Source: an uncultured Candidatus Peregrinibacteria bacterium (GTDB lineage: Bacteria > Patescibacteriota > Gracilibacteria > UBA1369). Taken from it: 64,000 nt of DNA. Below the pieces are notes generated by a model. It was not told the origin of the DNA. It worked only from the letters and a program-made list of their open reading frames with translations, and searched no databases. Positions 9,953 through 17,151 of the stretch are shown here, one piece after another. Both the position numbers and the translations under genes were made by a program. Each line of letters starts with the position of its first letter. Positions within the stretch are counted from its first letter, which is position 1. The stretch covers positions 1 through 64,000 of the forward strand of contig CALMAI010000023.1 in NCBI GenBank assembly GCA_937858825.1, written 5' to 3'.

Positions 9953-10124
9953 GGCTATTTCCTGGAAAAATTCTTTCGCCCAGAAGGCGAGTTATATGAA
10001 ATACATATTTTCCTTTTGGGGCTATCGCCCCAGCTCTTAAAAAGAATCCGATTTTGTTTTTCTTTTTTATAGAGGGAAAATATAATGTGTTTCCTCCGCT
10101 ACGCTACAGAGCCACTTAATAATT
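9953..10124. other. Gene-free gap with two short hairpins at the left edge of the accessory block
   Basis: Two GC-rich hairpins stand out in AT-rich sequence: TCGCC/GGCGA at 9976-9990 and GGGGC/GCCCC at 10018-10031. Either could stop transcription from the preceding gene, but neither is followed directly by a clear T run. A TATAAT-like element at about 10081 (after GGGAAAA) may serve the nuclease gene. No attC-like arms were found here. Confidence 0.35.
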
Positions 10125-11489
10125 ATGATTATAAGACCAAGACTGAACGACTACCATGGATTACTCTTTACTCAAGAAGAAGTAGATTTTGCAATTCCAT
10201 TCTTAGACGAAGATATCCCTCTCTACTTAGACCCTTTTCTTCTTTGGAAAAGTCCATCTCAAATGGACAATAGCCTACACACAACATTAACAAATTGTTT
10301 CAATTATTTAGGGCAAACTTATCTTAAAGACGAAGGCAAAGCCATTGAAATGTTAAAAGAAATATCAGAATGTGATGAGGTTGGTTTAGGAAATTCAAAA
10401 ACCAAAAAAGGCAAAAAGATTGGTAATGACTTTGCAAACAAAATTCTTTCAACCTTCAAGGATATCCCACAAGTCAACAAAAACGGCTTTACGCATTTTG
10501 AGACATTGCAACTACTCGTCGAAAATTTTTCTAAAGATCGAGTTAGTGATATAGCGTGCAATTTTATCAAATCATTTCTGATCGATTACACCATTCAGGA
10601 ATCAAAAAAACTTAATATTCCACTTGAAAGTACTGAAATTCAATATTTTGATACAAAAAAATTAAAAATTGTAACTGAAAAAGTGGAGCTACCAGTTAAC
10701 CCTAATACAAAAACGCCCATTCTTCTAACTCCAAAAAGATGGCTTCGTTTTGTGCCATGGATAAGCTTTGAAAACTATTTTTCAGAGTACATCGCTACCT
10801 CTCAAAAAGTATTAGAAGGAAGCCCTATCAGCAGAGTGGCGATATTAGAATATAACAGGGCAAATTATGAGCAAGTGCAGACCTACATCGAAAGAAGACA
10901 ACTTGAACAGAAAGATTGTAAAAATGACCCATTATTCAGTCAAATTCCAATTTTGTCATCCAAAAGGAAAAAGAATACCATTTTAAAACTACCAACAGGA
11001 AAGACTGATAATGCAGACAAGGCTTATGAGGATAATCTATGCCCACTTTTAGCTTCAATGCTCTACCCTGAACTAGATTTTGCTCAACCTCAGAGCCGAA
11101 CAATTTCGGGCGTACTCATCCGAGATTTAATTTTTTACAACAACATATCTCATCCACTCCTTAAAGAGATATATGAAAATTTTGAAAGTAAACAATTGGT
11201 GTTTGAGCTCAAAAATGTAAAAGACGTGAATACAACACACATTAACCAGCTAAATAGATATCTAAACGAAGAATTTGGTAATTTTGGAATAATCTTCGCA
11301 AGAAACAAGCCACCCAAAAAAGTTTTCCAAAACACAATTAACCTATGGGCTGGACAAAGGAAATGTATACTAATCCTTGATGACACTGACCTAGAAATAA
11401 TGTGCCAAGTTTATGAAAATAAACAACGCAAACCGCTTGATGTTATCAATAAAAAATACAGAGAATTTATCAGAGCATGCCCCTCATAA
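10125..11489 (+). CDS. Putative PD-(D/E)XK nuclease-like protein of an unassigned three-gene module
   Basis: 454 residues. The N-terminal half (MIIRPRLNDYHGLLFTQEEV, then DPFLLWKSPS and ECDEVGLGNSKTKKGKKIG) looks like a conserved domain that I cannot name. The C-terminal region has the order expected of a PD-(D/E)XK nuclease core: Glu302 in a helix, Asp334 in IRDLIFYN, Glu361-Leu-Lys363 in FELKN after a strand, then Gln375 and Tyr379 in a helix (QLNRYL). This is an inference from motif order. The DNA is much more AT-rich than the core genes, with A/T-ending codons, suggesting recent transfer. Two small paralogous genes follow within 17 and 11 bases, so the three are probably one operon. A defence or DNA-processing role is plausible but unproven. 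Confidence 0.6.
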   Translation: MIIRPRLNDYHGLLFTQEEVDFAIPFLDEDIPLYLDPFLLWKSPSQMDNSLHTTLTNCFNYLGQTYLKDEGKAIEMLKEISECDEVGLGNSKTKKGKKIGNDFANKILSTFKDIPQVNKNGFTHFETLQLLVENFSKDRVSDIACNFIKSFLIDYTIQESKKLNIPLESTEIQYFDTKKLKIVTEKVELPVNPNTKTPILLTPKRWLRFVPWISFENYFSEYIATSQKVLEGSPISRVAILEYNRANYEQVQTYIERRQLEQKDCKNDPLFSQIPILSSKRKKNTILKLPTGKTDNADKAYEDNLCPLLASMLYPELDFAQPQSRTISGVLIRDLIFYNNISHPLLKEIYENFESKQLVFELKNVKDVNTTHINQLNRYLNEEFGNFGIIFARNKPPKKVFQNTINLWAGQRKCILILDDTDLEIMCQVYENKQRKPLDVINKKYREFIRACPS

Positions 11490-11506
11490 AAAACTAACTT
11501 ATCATT

Positions 11507-11890
11507 ATGAATACACAACAAATTGAAACCTTCCTAAAACTACAACCACAGTTAAAAAGTGCATATGAAGAAATAAGTCTACTTTCAAAGAAAAAACCCA
11601 CAGATCAACTTAACAAATTTAAGTTAAAATTCATCAACAGCATCCTCTCAAGAGCAAACGGGATTTTAGCAAAAAAATATCAACCATTTCCGGATGAATT
11701 TGAATTGTTTGATGAAGACGATATGCCCAACAATGGAGATGTTGTATTCATTCTTTCACATTATCTAACTTCCTTGGAGAAATTGAGATGTGACAATATT
11801 GAAAGAGAGAGTGAATATCCACACTACTGGTATTGGAAAACAAATAATAAGCTCTCAGATAAAAGAACTGATCCACCTACAATAAAATAA
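11507..11890 (+). CDS. Small protein, first of two tandem paralogues next to the nuclease-like gene
   Basis: 127 residues, mostly helical, no signal peptide or membrane helix. It shares a core with the next gene: LLSKKK-x3/4-QLN-x2-K-x-K (about residues 25-42) and ED-x2-P-x-N-x-DVV-x-I-x-S-x-Y-x-T-x2-E (about 70-92). No known domain recognised. It lies 17 bases after the nuclease-like gene and 11 bases before its paralogue, with the same AT-rich base use. Possible roles include a partner or inhibitor of the nuclease-like protein. Confidence 0.55.
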   Translation: MNTQQIETFLKLQPQLKSAYEEISLLSKKKPTDQLNKFKLKFINSILSRANGILAKKYQPFPDEFELFDEDDMPNNGDVVFILSHYLTSLEKLRCDNIERESEYPHYWYWKTNNKLSDKRTDPPTIK

Positions 11891-11901
11891 TTCCACAAAA
11901 T

Positions 11902-12354
11902 ATGAAAAAAGATGATAATTGGCTACCAAGTGAAAAGGATATTGAGAATTACCAACTCCTAAAGGATATGTTACAAGCACAAAGGCAAGAGTTTGATTTG
12001 TTGAGCAAAAAGAAAGCTGACGGTCAATTAAATCCAATGAAGATTAAAATGGTTAATAGAGTTCTTGAGCCACTAAATAAATTATTTAAACATGAACCAT
12101 CCCATGATTTTTTGGATAAAATTAGTGAAGATGAAATTCCTACAAACAGCGATGTTGTATTAATAATTAGCCAATATGAAACCGCTATTGAAGAATTCAA
12201 AAAAAAGTACCACAGAAAAGACGGACACAAATCATCCTACTTAAATAATGTGTACAGATGGATGACAAAAGAATATCCGCCGGATTTTTATGAAGGAGAA
12301 GATGTTGAAAGTGAATATGAGGAAGATGATGAAGACACAGAAATACCTGAATAA
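11902..12354 (+). CDS. Small protein, second of two tandem paralogues
   Basis: 150 residues. It repeats the core of the preceding gene (FDLLSKKKADGQLNPMKIK at about 31-49; SEDEIPTNSDVVLIISQYETAIEEF at about 75-99) and adds a distinct tail with an aromatic patch (YRWMTKEYPPDFY) and a very acidic end (EDVESEYEEDDEDTEIPE). An acidic tail of this kind can mimic nucleic acid or mediate protein contacts, which is inference. The pair looks like a tandem duplication followed by divergence. It ends the three-gene module; a terminator-like hairpin follows. Confidence 0.55.
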   Translation: MKKDDNWLPSEKDIENYQLLKDMLQAQRQEFDLLSKKKADGQLNPMKIKMVNRVLEPLNKLFKHEPSHDFLDKISEDEIPTNSDVVLIISQYETAIEEFKKKYHRKDGHKSSYLNNVYRWMTKEYPPDFYEGEDVESEYEEDDEDTEIPE

Positions 12355-12357
12355 GGT

Positions 12358-12407
12358 GTTTTGGGCTCGGACATTCGCCCCTAACCCCTCTGCCCTTCGC
12401 CCAAAAC
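12358..12407 (+). terminator. Terminator-like inverted repeat after the nuclease module
   Basis: GTTTTGGGC at 12358-12366 pairs perfectly with GCCCAAAAC at 12399-12407, beginning three bases after the stop codon. The loop is 32 bases and C-rich, and no U tract follows immediately, so it is a weak terminator candidate or another structural element. Confidence 0.35.
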
Positions 12408-12479
12408 GAAAACAAAATCGATTCTTTCTTTTTAGGGGGCAATTTCTTCCAGAAATTAAAGGAAAAAATGTACATCATA

Positions 12480-12600
12480 TAACAGCGTGTATGTGGTTCA
12501 TTCGCTTCACTTCGTTACACTCATTTACCCATATTTGCGGGTGATCCGCCTTCGGCGTATTATATCACCCGCAAATATCGCCTATACCTAGACGTTAGCT
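12480..12600 (+). repeat. attC-like recombination site (first of two)
   Basis: A 120-base imperfect palindrome lies in a gene-free gap of 280 bases. The outer boxes are TAAC (12480-12483) and GTTA (12594-12597). Inside, GTGTATGTGG faces CGCCTATACC, partly complementary with mismatches. A perfect 15-base stem follows (12531-12545 with 12564-12578), capped by CGCC-TTC-GGCG. This layout of outer R boxes, inner L boxes and a structured centre is that of integron attC sites. Its first bases, TAACAGC-N3-TATG-N-GG, are shared with the second site at 13355. No integrase is present in the window. Confidence 0.5.
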
Positions 12601-12634
12601 GAATATCCTTTGTTTTTTTTAATCCACAATTACT

Positions 12635-12949
12635 ATGAAACAATTAGATGAGAAAAATTTCGAACAAGCCCTGAATAACCATCCAGTCACGGGATCATTT
12701 ATCCTAAACAAAAAGTATGTTCTCGACTATACATTTGAAAGCCTACACCTTCTGGATCTAAAAATAACCAATGGCAGTTTTACATGCAGTCTTTTCCAAA
12801 AATGCACCTTCAAAAATGTAATTTTTGAATCGGTTCATTTAGATGACTGTAATTTTAGGAATTGCACCTTTAAAAATACAACGTTCAAAAATTGCACAAC
12901 TGAAGGCATTGAATTCGATAATTGTACAGATATGCCAAAAATTATGTAG
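12635..12949 (+). CDS. Small pentapeptide-repeat-like protein
   Basis: 104 residues. The second half repeats a five-residue pattern with central Phe/Leu (CTFKN, VIFES, VHLDD, CNFRN, CTFKN, TTFKN), which folds as a right-handed quadrilateral beta helix in the pentapeptide-repeat family. Many Cys and Asn are present. Such proteins can mimic DNA (Qnr, MfpA) or mediate binding, but this one has only about eight units and its function is open. It is flanked by the first attC-like site and by a strong-SD gene, consistent with a mobile cassette. An inverted repeat CACCATAA/TTATGGTG (12955-12995) follows it. Confidence 0.65.
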   Translation: MKQLDEKNFEQALNNHPVTGSFILNKKYVLDYTFESLHLLDLKITNGSFTCSLFQKCTFKNVIFESVHLDDCNFRNCTFKNTTFKNCTTEGIEFDNCTDMPKIM

Positions 12950-13033
12950 AACCTCACCATAAGGGCTTGTTCAAAATTAACAATTTTTTATGGTGGGGAA
13001 TGTCTACATGCCGTAACACATGGGGAGGTCTCA

Positions 13034-13255
13034 ATGGCCACTCTCAAGCGACACGAGCGTCCTGATGGAACTTATCTCGTCTACTGGGAAGGTGACAACA
13101 TGCATCTGAACCACTGGCACGTTGCCAGTGACGGCACCGTGCTCTCTGTGAAGGAAGGAGGTAACCACAAGTACAACCGCGGACACATCCGCAAGAAAAT
13201 CAGTGAAGTCACGGGAATCAGCTGGGAAATCGGCTGGCGACCCAACAATGACTGA
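13034..13255 (+). CDS. 73-residue protein of unknown family, probably foreign
   Basis: 73 residues, rich in His, Trp and Gly (DGTYLVYWEGDNMHLNHWHV; HVASDGTVLSVKEGG; ending SWEIGWRPNND). No family recognised. It looks like a small all-beta fold with a basic stretch, KYNRGHIRKK. Its codons are GC-ending and its base composition is richer in GC than that of both neighbours. Uniquely in this region it has a strong Shine-Dalgarno sequence (GGGGAGG, five bases from ATG), and it ends at its own terminator. These signs indicate that it comes from a different donor than the surrounding genes. It lies between the two attC-like sites. Confidence 0.55.
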   Translation: MATLKRHERPDGTYLVYWEGDNMHLNHWHVASDGTVLSVKEGGNHKYNRGHIRKKISEVTGISWEIGWRPNND

Positions 13256-13294
13256 ATCCACCTAGACATGTGCGACATTCTCCCACCTACCTTT

Positions 13295-13325
13295 GAGGGC
13301 TTTCTATCACAGAAAGCCCTCTTTC
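13295..13325 (+). terminator. Rho-independent terminator after the 73-residue gene
   Basis: GAGGGCTTTCT (13295-13305) and AGAAAGCCCTC (13311-13321) form a perfect 11-base stem with a five-base loop, followed by TTTCC. It lies 40 bases beyond the stop codon. Confidence 0.8.
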
Positions 13326-13353
13326 CTCACATAAAAAACAAAAGATGCATCAG

Positions 13354-13467
13354 CTAACAGCAACTATGCGGCTACACTTCGCTGGTGCTCGCTTCACCCA
13401 AGTTGACCAGGTTTTAGCCTTCGGCTATTTTAAACCCGATCAACTTCGCATTAGTTGCGGCCGTTAT
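13354..13467 (+). repeat. attC-like recombination site (second of two)
   Basis: Outer boxes CTAAC (13354-13358) and GTTA (13463-13466). The inner arms GCAACTATGCG (13360-13370) and CGCATTAGTTGC (13447-13458) are complementary except for one extra base in the right arm, which would be extrahelical in the folded strand, a hallmark of attC sites. The centre holds AAGTTGA/TCAACTT (13400-13406 with 13440-13446) and TAGCC/GGCTA. The first 7 bases and the TATG-N-GG that follows match the first site. The right box overlaps the next open frame's earliest ATG. Confidence 0.55.
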
Positions 13468-13483
13468 GCATAAATTCCCTACA

Positions 13484-13786
13484 ATGAAACAAAAAAAACA
13501 AGAACCATCAGATCTTCGCAGATATATTACTATCTGGACCATGCCACTAGTAATCTTATCAGTAGGTTTATTGTGGGACGGTCACTGGAGAAGTCATCCA
13601 GAAGTAAACATACCTGCAATACTCATTTTAATTTTATTTTTCGCAAACTTTGTCATAATGACACTTCTCTCAATGCGCATAAAAAAATACATACCTCTAA
13701 TTATGATTAATTATGCACTACAAGCATTCGTGACCTTTATAGTAAGCATTATGTCATTCATAGCTGTCACCGGAAATGTAATTTAA
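13484..13786 (+). CDS. Small membrane protein with three predicted helices
   Basis: 100 residues from ATG 13484; an earlier in-frame ATG at 13466 lies inside the right box of the attC-like site and is less likely. After a basic, Gln/Lys-rich N-terminus come three hydrophobic helices (about 18-33, 44-62 and 69-95 of the short form), with GLLWDGHWRSHPEVNIPA between the first two. No family recognised. A membrane protein placed directly after an attC-like site is common in cassette arrays. The stop is followed at once by TGCGGCTGTTAC and the next start. Confidence 0.5.
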   Translation: MKQKKQEPSDLRRYITIWTMPLVILSVGLLWDGHWRSHPEVNIPAILILILFFANFVIMTLLSMRIKKYIPLIMINYALQAFVTFIVSIMSFIAVTGNVI

Positions 13787-13798
13787 TGCGGCTGTTAC

Positions 13799-14326
13799 AT
13801 GAAATACAGAGCACTACTCAGAGGAATAAATGTTGGCGGAAATCATAAAGTTGAGATGAAAAAGCTCAAGACATTATTTGAAGCTCTTGGCTGCATAAAT
13901 GTTTCAACCTATATAAATTCCGGCAATGTCATTTTTGAATCAAAAGAGAATCAAAAAAATATTTTGAAAAAAGTTGAAGACGAATTAAAGCAAGAGTTTG
14001 GATTTGAAATTCCCATCCTCATTAAAACAGAGAGGGAAATGAAAAAGATCGCAGATTCCATACCGGACAATTGGCAAAATGATTCAGCTCAAAGAACAGA
14101 TGTTGCCTATTTGTTCCCAGAAATAGATTCGATAAAAATTCTAGATGAGCTCCCTCTCAAAAAAGAGTTCATTGAAGTTCGTTATATTAAAGGAGCGATC
14201 TATTGGAATGTTAAAAGAGAAAACGTTTACAAAAGCCAATTGGCCAAATTAATTAGCCATAAACTCTATAAGTCGATGACGGTAAGAAATGTTAATACCG
14301 CCAGGTATTTGGCAGGAATAGCATAA
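13799..14326 (+). CDS. DUF1697 family protein
   Basis: 175 residues, full length for DUF1697. The hallmark start YRALLRGINVGGNHKVEMKKLKTLFEALG and the STYINSGNVIFES strand are clear, as is the end LYKSMTVRNVNTARYLAGIA. The structure of family members is a ferredoxin-like fold; the biochemical role is unknown. The family occurs sporadically in Firmicutes, Actinobacteria and Bacteroidetes and often travels with other short accessory genes, as here. It starts 12 bases after the preceding stop. Confidence 0.88.
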   Translation: MKYRALLRGINVGGNHKVEMKKLKTLFEALGCINVSTYINSGNVIFESKENQKNILKKVEDELKQEFGFEIPILIKTEREMKKIADSIPDNWQNDSAQRTDVAYLFPEIDSIKILDELPLKKEFIEVRYIKGAIYWNVKRENVYKSQLAKLISHKLYKSMTVRNVNTARYLAGIA

Positions 14327-14376
14327 AAAGGCTTTTGAAAGGCAAAATCCGACAAATATATATTTACAAATCTATT

Positions 14377-14772
14377 GTGAAACCCAAAAACTACAATCCC
14401 CAAGTTACTGATTTCCTAAAAGAGAAGAAGCATCCGCACAATGAAATTATTGAAAAACTAAGAATCATAATTCTATCAACGGATGAATCTCTGGATGAGA
14501 ATATAAAATGGAATGGTCCGAATTACAGTATTAACGGAGAAGATAGAATCACAATGAGATTATTTCCTCCCAAAAGTCTTCAATTAATTTTTCATTGCGG
14601 CGCAAAACCTACTAAAACAGATTTGAAAGATAATCTGATCAAAGATGATAGTGGGCTGTTAGTATGGAAATCTAATGACAGAGCATTAATAAATTTGATT
14701 GAATTAGATGTCGAATCACGTAAAAAAGAACTTATATCCATAATTAAAAAATGGATACAAGCCAGCAAATAA
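14377..14772 (+). CDS. DUF1801 (YdhG-like) family protein
   Basis: About 131 residues from GTG 14377. An in-frame TTG at 14335 would add 14 residues (KGKIRQIYIYKSI) that look less like the family. The core VTDFLKEKKHPHNEIIEKLRIIIL, then ENIKWNGPNYSINGEDRITMRLFPPKSLQLIFHCGAK matches DUF1801, whose YdhG/Fra-like members share a fold with frataxin-like iron proteins. The function is unknown. It sits tightly between the DUF1697 and DUF2200 genes on the same strand. Confidence 0.82.
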   Translation: MKPKNYNPQVTDFLKEKKHPHNEIIEKLRIIILSTDESLDENIKWNGPNYSINGEDRITMRLFPPKSLQLIFHCGAKPTKTDLKDNLIKDDSGLLVWKSNDRALINLIELDVESRKKELISIIKKWIQASK

Positions 14773-14831
14773 ATGCGGCTCTTTAAAAGAAATTTCTTTT
14801 AGAAAATAATATACAAACTTACTCTAATCAT

Positions 14832-15179
14832 ATGAAGAAACAGAAAATATTCACCATGTCCTTCGCAAGTGTATATCCGCTCTATATTAAAAAAGTAGAG
14901 AGAAAAGGCCACACCAAGGCAGAAGTGGACACCATAATTTGCTGGCTCACCGGCTACGACCAAAAATCACTCCAGCAACAAATAGACCAAGAGAAAGACT
15001 TTGAAACCTTTTTCGCGGAAGCGCCACAAATCAATCCAAACGCTTCAAAAATAACAGGAGTTATTTGCGGCTATCGCGTAGAGGAAATTGAAGACAAGCT
15101 GATGCAAAAGATTCGCTACCTTGATAAACTGATTGATGAACTGGCCAAAGGAAAAGCCATGGAAAAAATTTTAAGATGA
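14832..15179 (+). CDS. DUF2200 family protein
   Basis: 115 residues, normal length for DUF2200. Recognisable motifs: [35 protein letters not shown] near the start and the C-terminal [41 protein letters not shown]. Members are single-domain, probably cytosolic, with unknown role. The upstream gap holds an AAAAGAAATTTCTTTT dyad that may end the previous transcript or act as a regulatory site. Confidence 0.88.
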   Translation: MKKQKIFTMSFASVYPLYIKKVERKGHTKAEVDTIICWLTGYDQKSLQQQIDQEKDFETFFAEAPQINPNASKITGVICGYRVEEIEDKLMQKIRYLDKLIDELAKGKAMEKILR

Positions 15180-15207
15180 ATGATTAAAAACACTCACAGA
15201 AGGCAAT

Positions 15208-15573
15208 ATGAGTACAGCATCCAACAAAATGATCGGTGACTTCTCTTCTAAGCCCAAGACACTCCAATTCTTCAAATCGATTGAAAAATACATCAACTCC
15301 CTTGGTTCCTGCGAAAAAACAATCAAAGCCCAAGTAAGTTATTCAGTGAAACGGAAGTTTCTGTGGCTTTGGGCATACGAAAAAACTGCCGATGGGACAC
15401 TTTATATGACAGTATGCCTCGATAAAAAAATGAATAATCCTCATTTTCACTATGTCGCACAAGTAAGCACAAACAGATGGAACCATCATGTTGTAGTAAA
15501 ATCCAGAGAAATAGCAGAAAGTGACTGGCTAAAACAACTAATGCGTGCAGGGTTTGAATTTGCAAATAAATAA
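15208..15573 (+). CDS. DUF5655 family protein
   Basis: 121 residues. The pattern FKSIEKYINSLGSCEKTIKAQVSYSVKRKFLWLWAYEKT, followed by LYMTVCLDKKMNNPHFHYVAQVSTNRWNHHVVVKSREIAESDWLKQLMRAGFEFA, matches DUF5655, a domain found alone or attached to DUF4287 and predicted nuclease-related proteins. No catalytic residue can be assigned. It is one of the few genes here with a hint of a ribosome site (AGAAGG). It belongs to the short-gene accessory run. Confidence 0.8.
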   Translation: MSTASNKMIGDFSSKPKTLQFFKSIEKYINSLGSCEKTIKAQVSYSVKRKFLWLWAYEKTADGTLYMTVCLDKKMNNPHFHYVAQVSTNRWNHHVVVKSREIAESDWLKQLMRAGFEFANK

Positions 15574-15586
15574 TAACAATTAATGT

Positions 15587-16243
15587 ATGACCAAGGAAAA
15601 AATCATTGAGAAAACAAAAGAGTTTGTAAAAGAAAAACTTTCCGGAGAAAGTTCGGGGCATGATTGGTGGCACATTTACCGGGTATGGAAAAATGCCATT
15701 CACATCTGCGCCAATGAAAAAGGTGTCGATCTTTTTACTGTGGAACTTGCAGCTCTATTGCACGACATTGCTGACTACAAATTTCATGATGGCGATGACA
15801 GTGTGGGCCCACAAATAGCTCGTGAATGGCTAGAAAAACTACAAGTGGAAGAAGAAGTCATTGCCCATATTTGCCAGATTATTCAAGAAGCCTCATTCAA
15901 AGGCGCGAATGTAAAAGGTTCCATGAAGACAAAAGAAGGTATGATAGTCCAGGATGCCGATCGGCTTGACGCAATCGGAGCCATTGGAATAGCAAGGACC
16001 TTCGCTTACGGCGGCAACAAAGGAAGAGAGATGTACAATCCGAATATTCAACCCACAATGCATAACTCTTTTGACGAATATAAGAATAATAAAAGCCCAA
16101 CAGTAAACCATTTTTATGAAAAACTCCTTCTTCTTAAAAATCTTATGAACACAGAAACAGCAAAGGCTATTGCACAGGAGCGTCATGAGTTTATGGAACA
16201 ATACCTCCACAAATTTTACGAAGAATGGGAAGGGAAAGCATAG
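15587..16243 (+). CDS. HD-domain phosphohydrolase (YedJ-like)
   Basis: 218 residues. The HD motif residues are visible: SGHDWWHIYRVWKNA (first His), ALLHDIADYKF (His-Asp pair), HICQIIQEASFKG and VQDADRLDAIGAIGIART (last Asp). This spacing is typical of the stand-alone HD hydrolases of the YedJ type, metal-dependent phosphatases or nucleotidases with a signalling or housekeeping role. Substrate unknown. It follows DUF5655 by 13 bases. Confidence 0.9.
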   Translation: MTKEKIIEKTKEFVKEKLSGESSGHDWWHIYRVWKNAIHICANEKGVDLFTVELAALLHDIADYKFHDGDDSVGPQIAREWLEKLQVEEEVIAHICQIIQEASFKGANVKGSMKTKEGMIVQDADRLDAIGAIGIARTFAYGGNKGREMYNPNIQPTMHNSFDEYKNNKSPTVNHFYEKLLLLKNLMNTETAKAIAQERHEFMEQYLHKFYEEWEGKA

Positions 16244-16290
16244 ATCCAGCAAATATAAATGAATAAAGAAAAACCCATTGATTACCCCTC

Positions 16291-16575
16291 ATGGCCAACT
16301 TCAACCTCGATGGTAAATATTTAAAGGACGGAAACAGCATTGTCGCCGAAATCGACAACAGCTTCATTAGGGATAAAAACTCCAAACGGATTGCAGAATT
16401 CAACGAAACATATATCCGAAAAATAAGCGGCGAAATCATTGCTCAAATAGACGGATCATACGTCAAAGACAATCATGGAAAAATCATAACAACCATCGAC
16501 GACATCAAAAACGATATTGATGATGCCGAAGACAGCGCCCTGGTTGCGCTCTGGATGTTATTCATAAAAAAATGA
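16291..16575 (+). CDS. Small protein with repeated beta-strand motif (beta-flower-like)
   Basis: 94 residues. Four or five copies of a strand-turn pattern of about 16 residues (GKYLKDGNSIVAEIDNSF, SFIRDKNSKRIAEFNE, YIRKISGEIIAQIDGS, YVKDNHGKIITTIDD) are followed by a short helix, ALVALWMLFIKK. This resembles the '4-fold beta flower' proteins, which form a compact beta assembly; their function is unknown. The assignment is by pattern only. Confidence 0.55.
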   Translation: MANFNLDGKYLKDGNSIVAEIDNSFIRDKNSKRIAEFNETYIRKISGEIIAQIDGSYVKDNHGKIITTIDDIKNDIDDAEDSALVALWMLFIKK

Positions 16576-16629
16576 CCATGAGGCACTTTGGTGATACTAT
16601 CATTCCAGTTCACCATTTCACTTCCTTTC

Positions 16630-17139
16630 ATGGAACTGATTTTAAAAAACTGGCAGTACGTTGCGCTCCTGGTAATCATTTTAGGAGTCATTCTTGTAAT
16701 AGCTCTGATAAGCGCTAAAAAAGAAACCCTTCCTTACAGAAAAAAGAAATATCTTTTAAACAAAAGTGAAAGAAATTTTTTTAAAGCTGTTGCTCCAAAA
16801 CTCCCACATGAATACGTTATGTATCCTCAAATAGTTATGAGTGCTCTTCTTGAAACGAAAACAGCAAAAAAAGATTTCTGGCAATTTCAAAACAAAATAA
16901 ACAAGAAGATCATTGATTTCGTCATTTTTGAAAAAAAATTTCTTGAACCGATACTGGCAATTGAATATGACGGGCCAACGCACCAACGGTATGACAGAAA
17001 ACAGTCCGATGCCTTTAAAAATAAAGTGTTACAAACAGTCGGCATCCAACTTAAGCATGTAGTGCATTCCGAAAATATGAACTATAACGCCATAAGTCAT
17101 GAAATTAACTCCATACTCCAGGAAATCAAAAACACTTAA
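16630..17139 (+). CDS. Membrane-anchored DUF2726 protein, nuclease-like fold
   Basis: 169 residues from ATG 16630; an in-frame TTG at 16588 is a less likely start. One N-terminal helix (about 8-28) anchors the protein. The rest matches DUF2726: LLNKSERNFFKAVAPKLPHEYVMYPQIVMSALL, then IDFVIFEKKFLEPILAIEYDGPTHQ. The D-F-V...E-Y-D-G arrangement is that of a degenerate PD-(D/E)XK (Vsr-like) core, as noted for this family. Substrate and function are unknown. Confidence 0.8.
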   Translation: MELILKNWQYVALLVIILGVILVIALISAKKETLPYRKKKYLLNKSERNFFKAVAPKLPHEYVMYPQIVMSALLETKTAKKDFWQFQNKINKKIIDFVIFEKKFLEPILAIEYDGPTHQRYDRKQSDAFKNKVLQTVGIQLKHVVHSENMNYNAISHEINSILQEIKNT

Positions 17140-17151
17140 ACTCTTTAAGAT

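Noticed and set aside
9953-10124. A third attC-like site
   Set aside because: Only two small hairpins are present, with no TAAC/GTTA outer boxes or complementary L arms.
12480-13467. Integron integrase or transposase
   Set aside because: No tyrosine recombinase or transposase motif was seen in any gene of the window.
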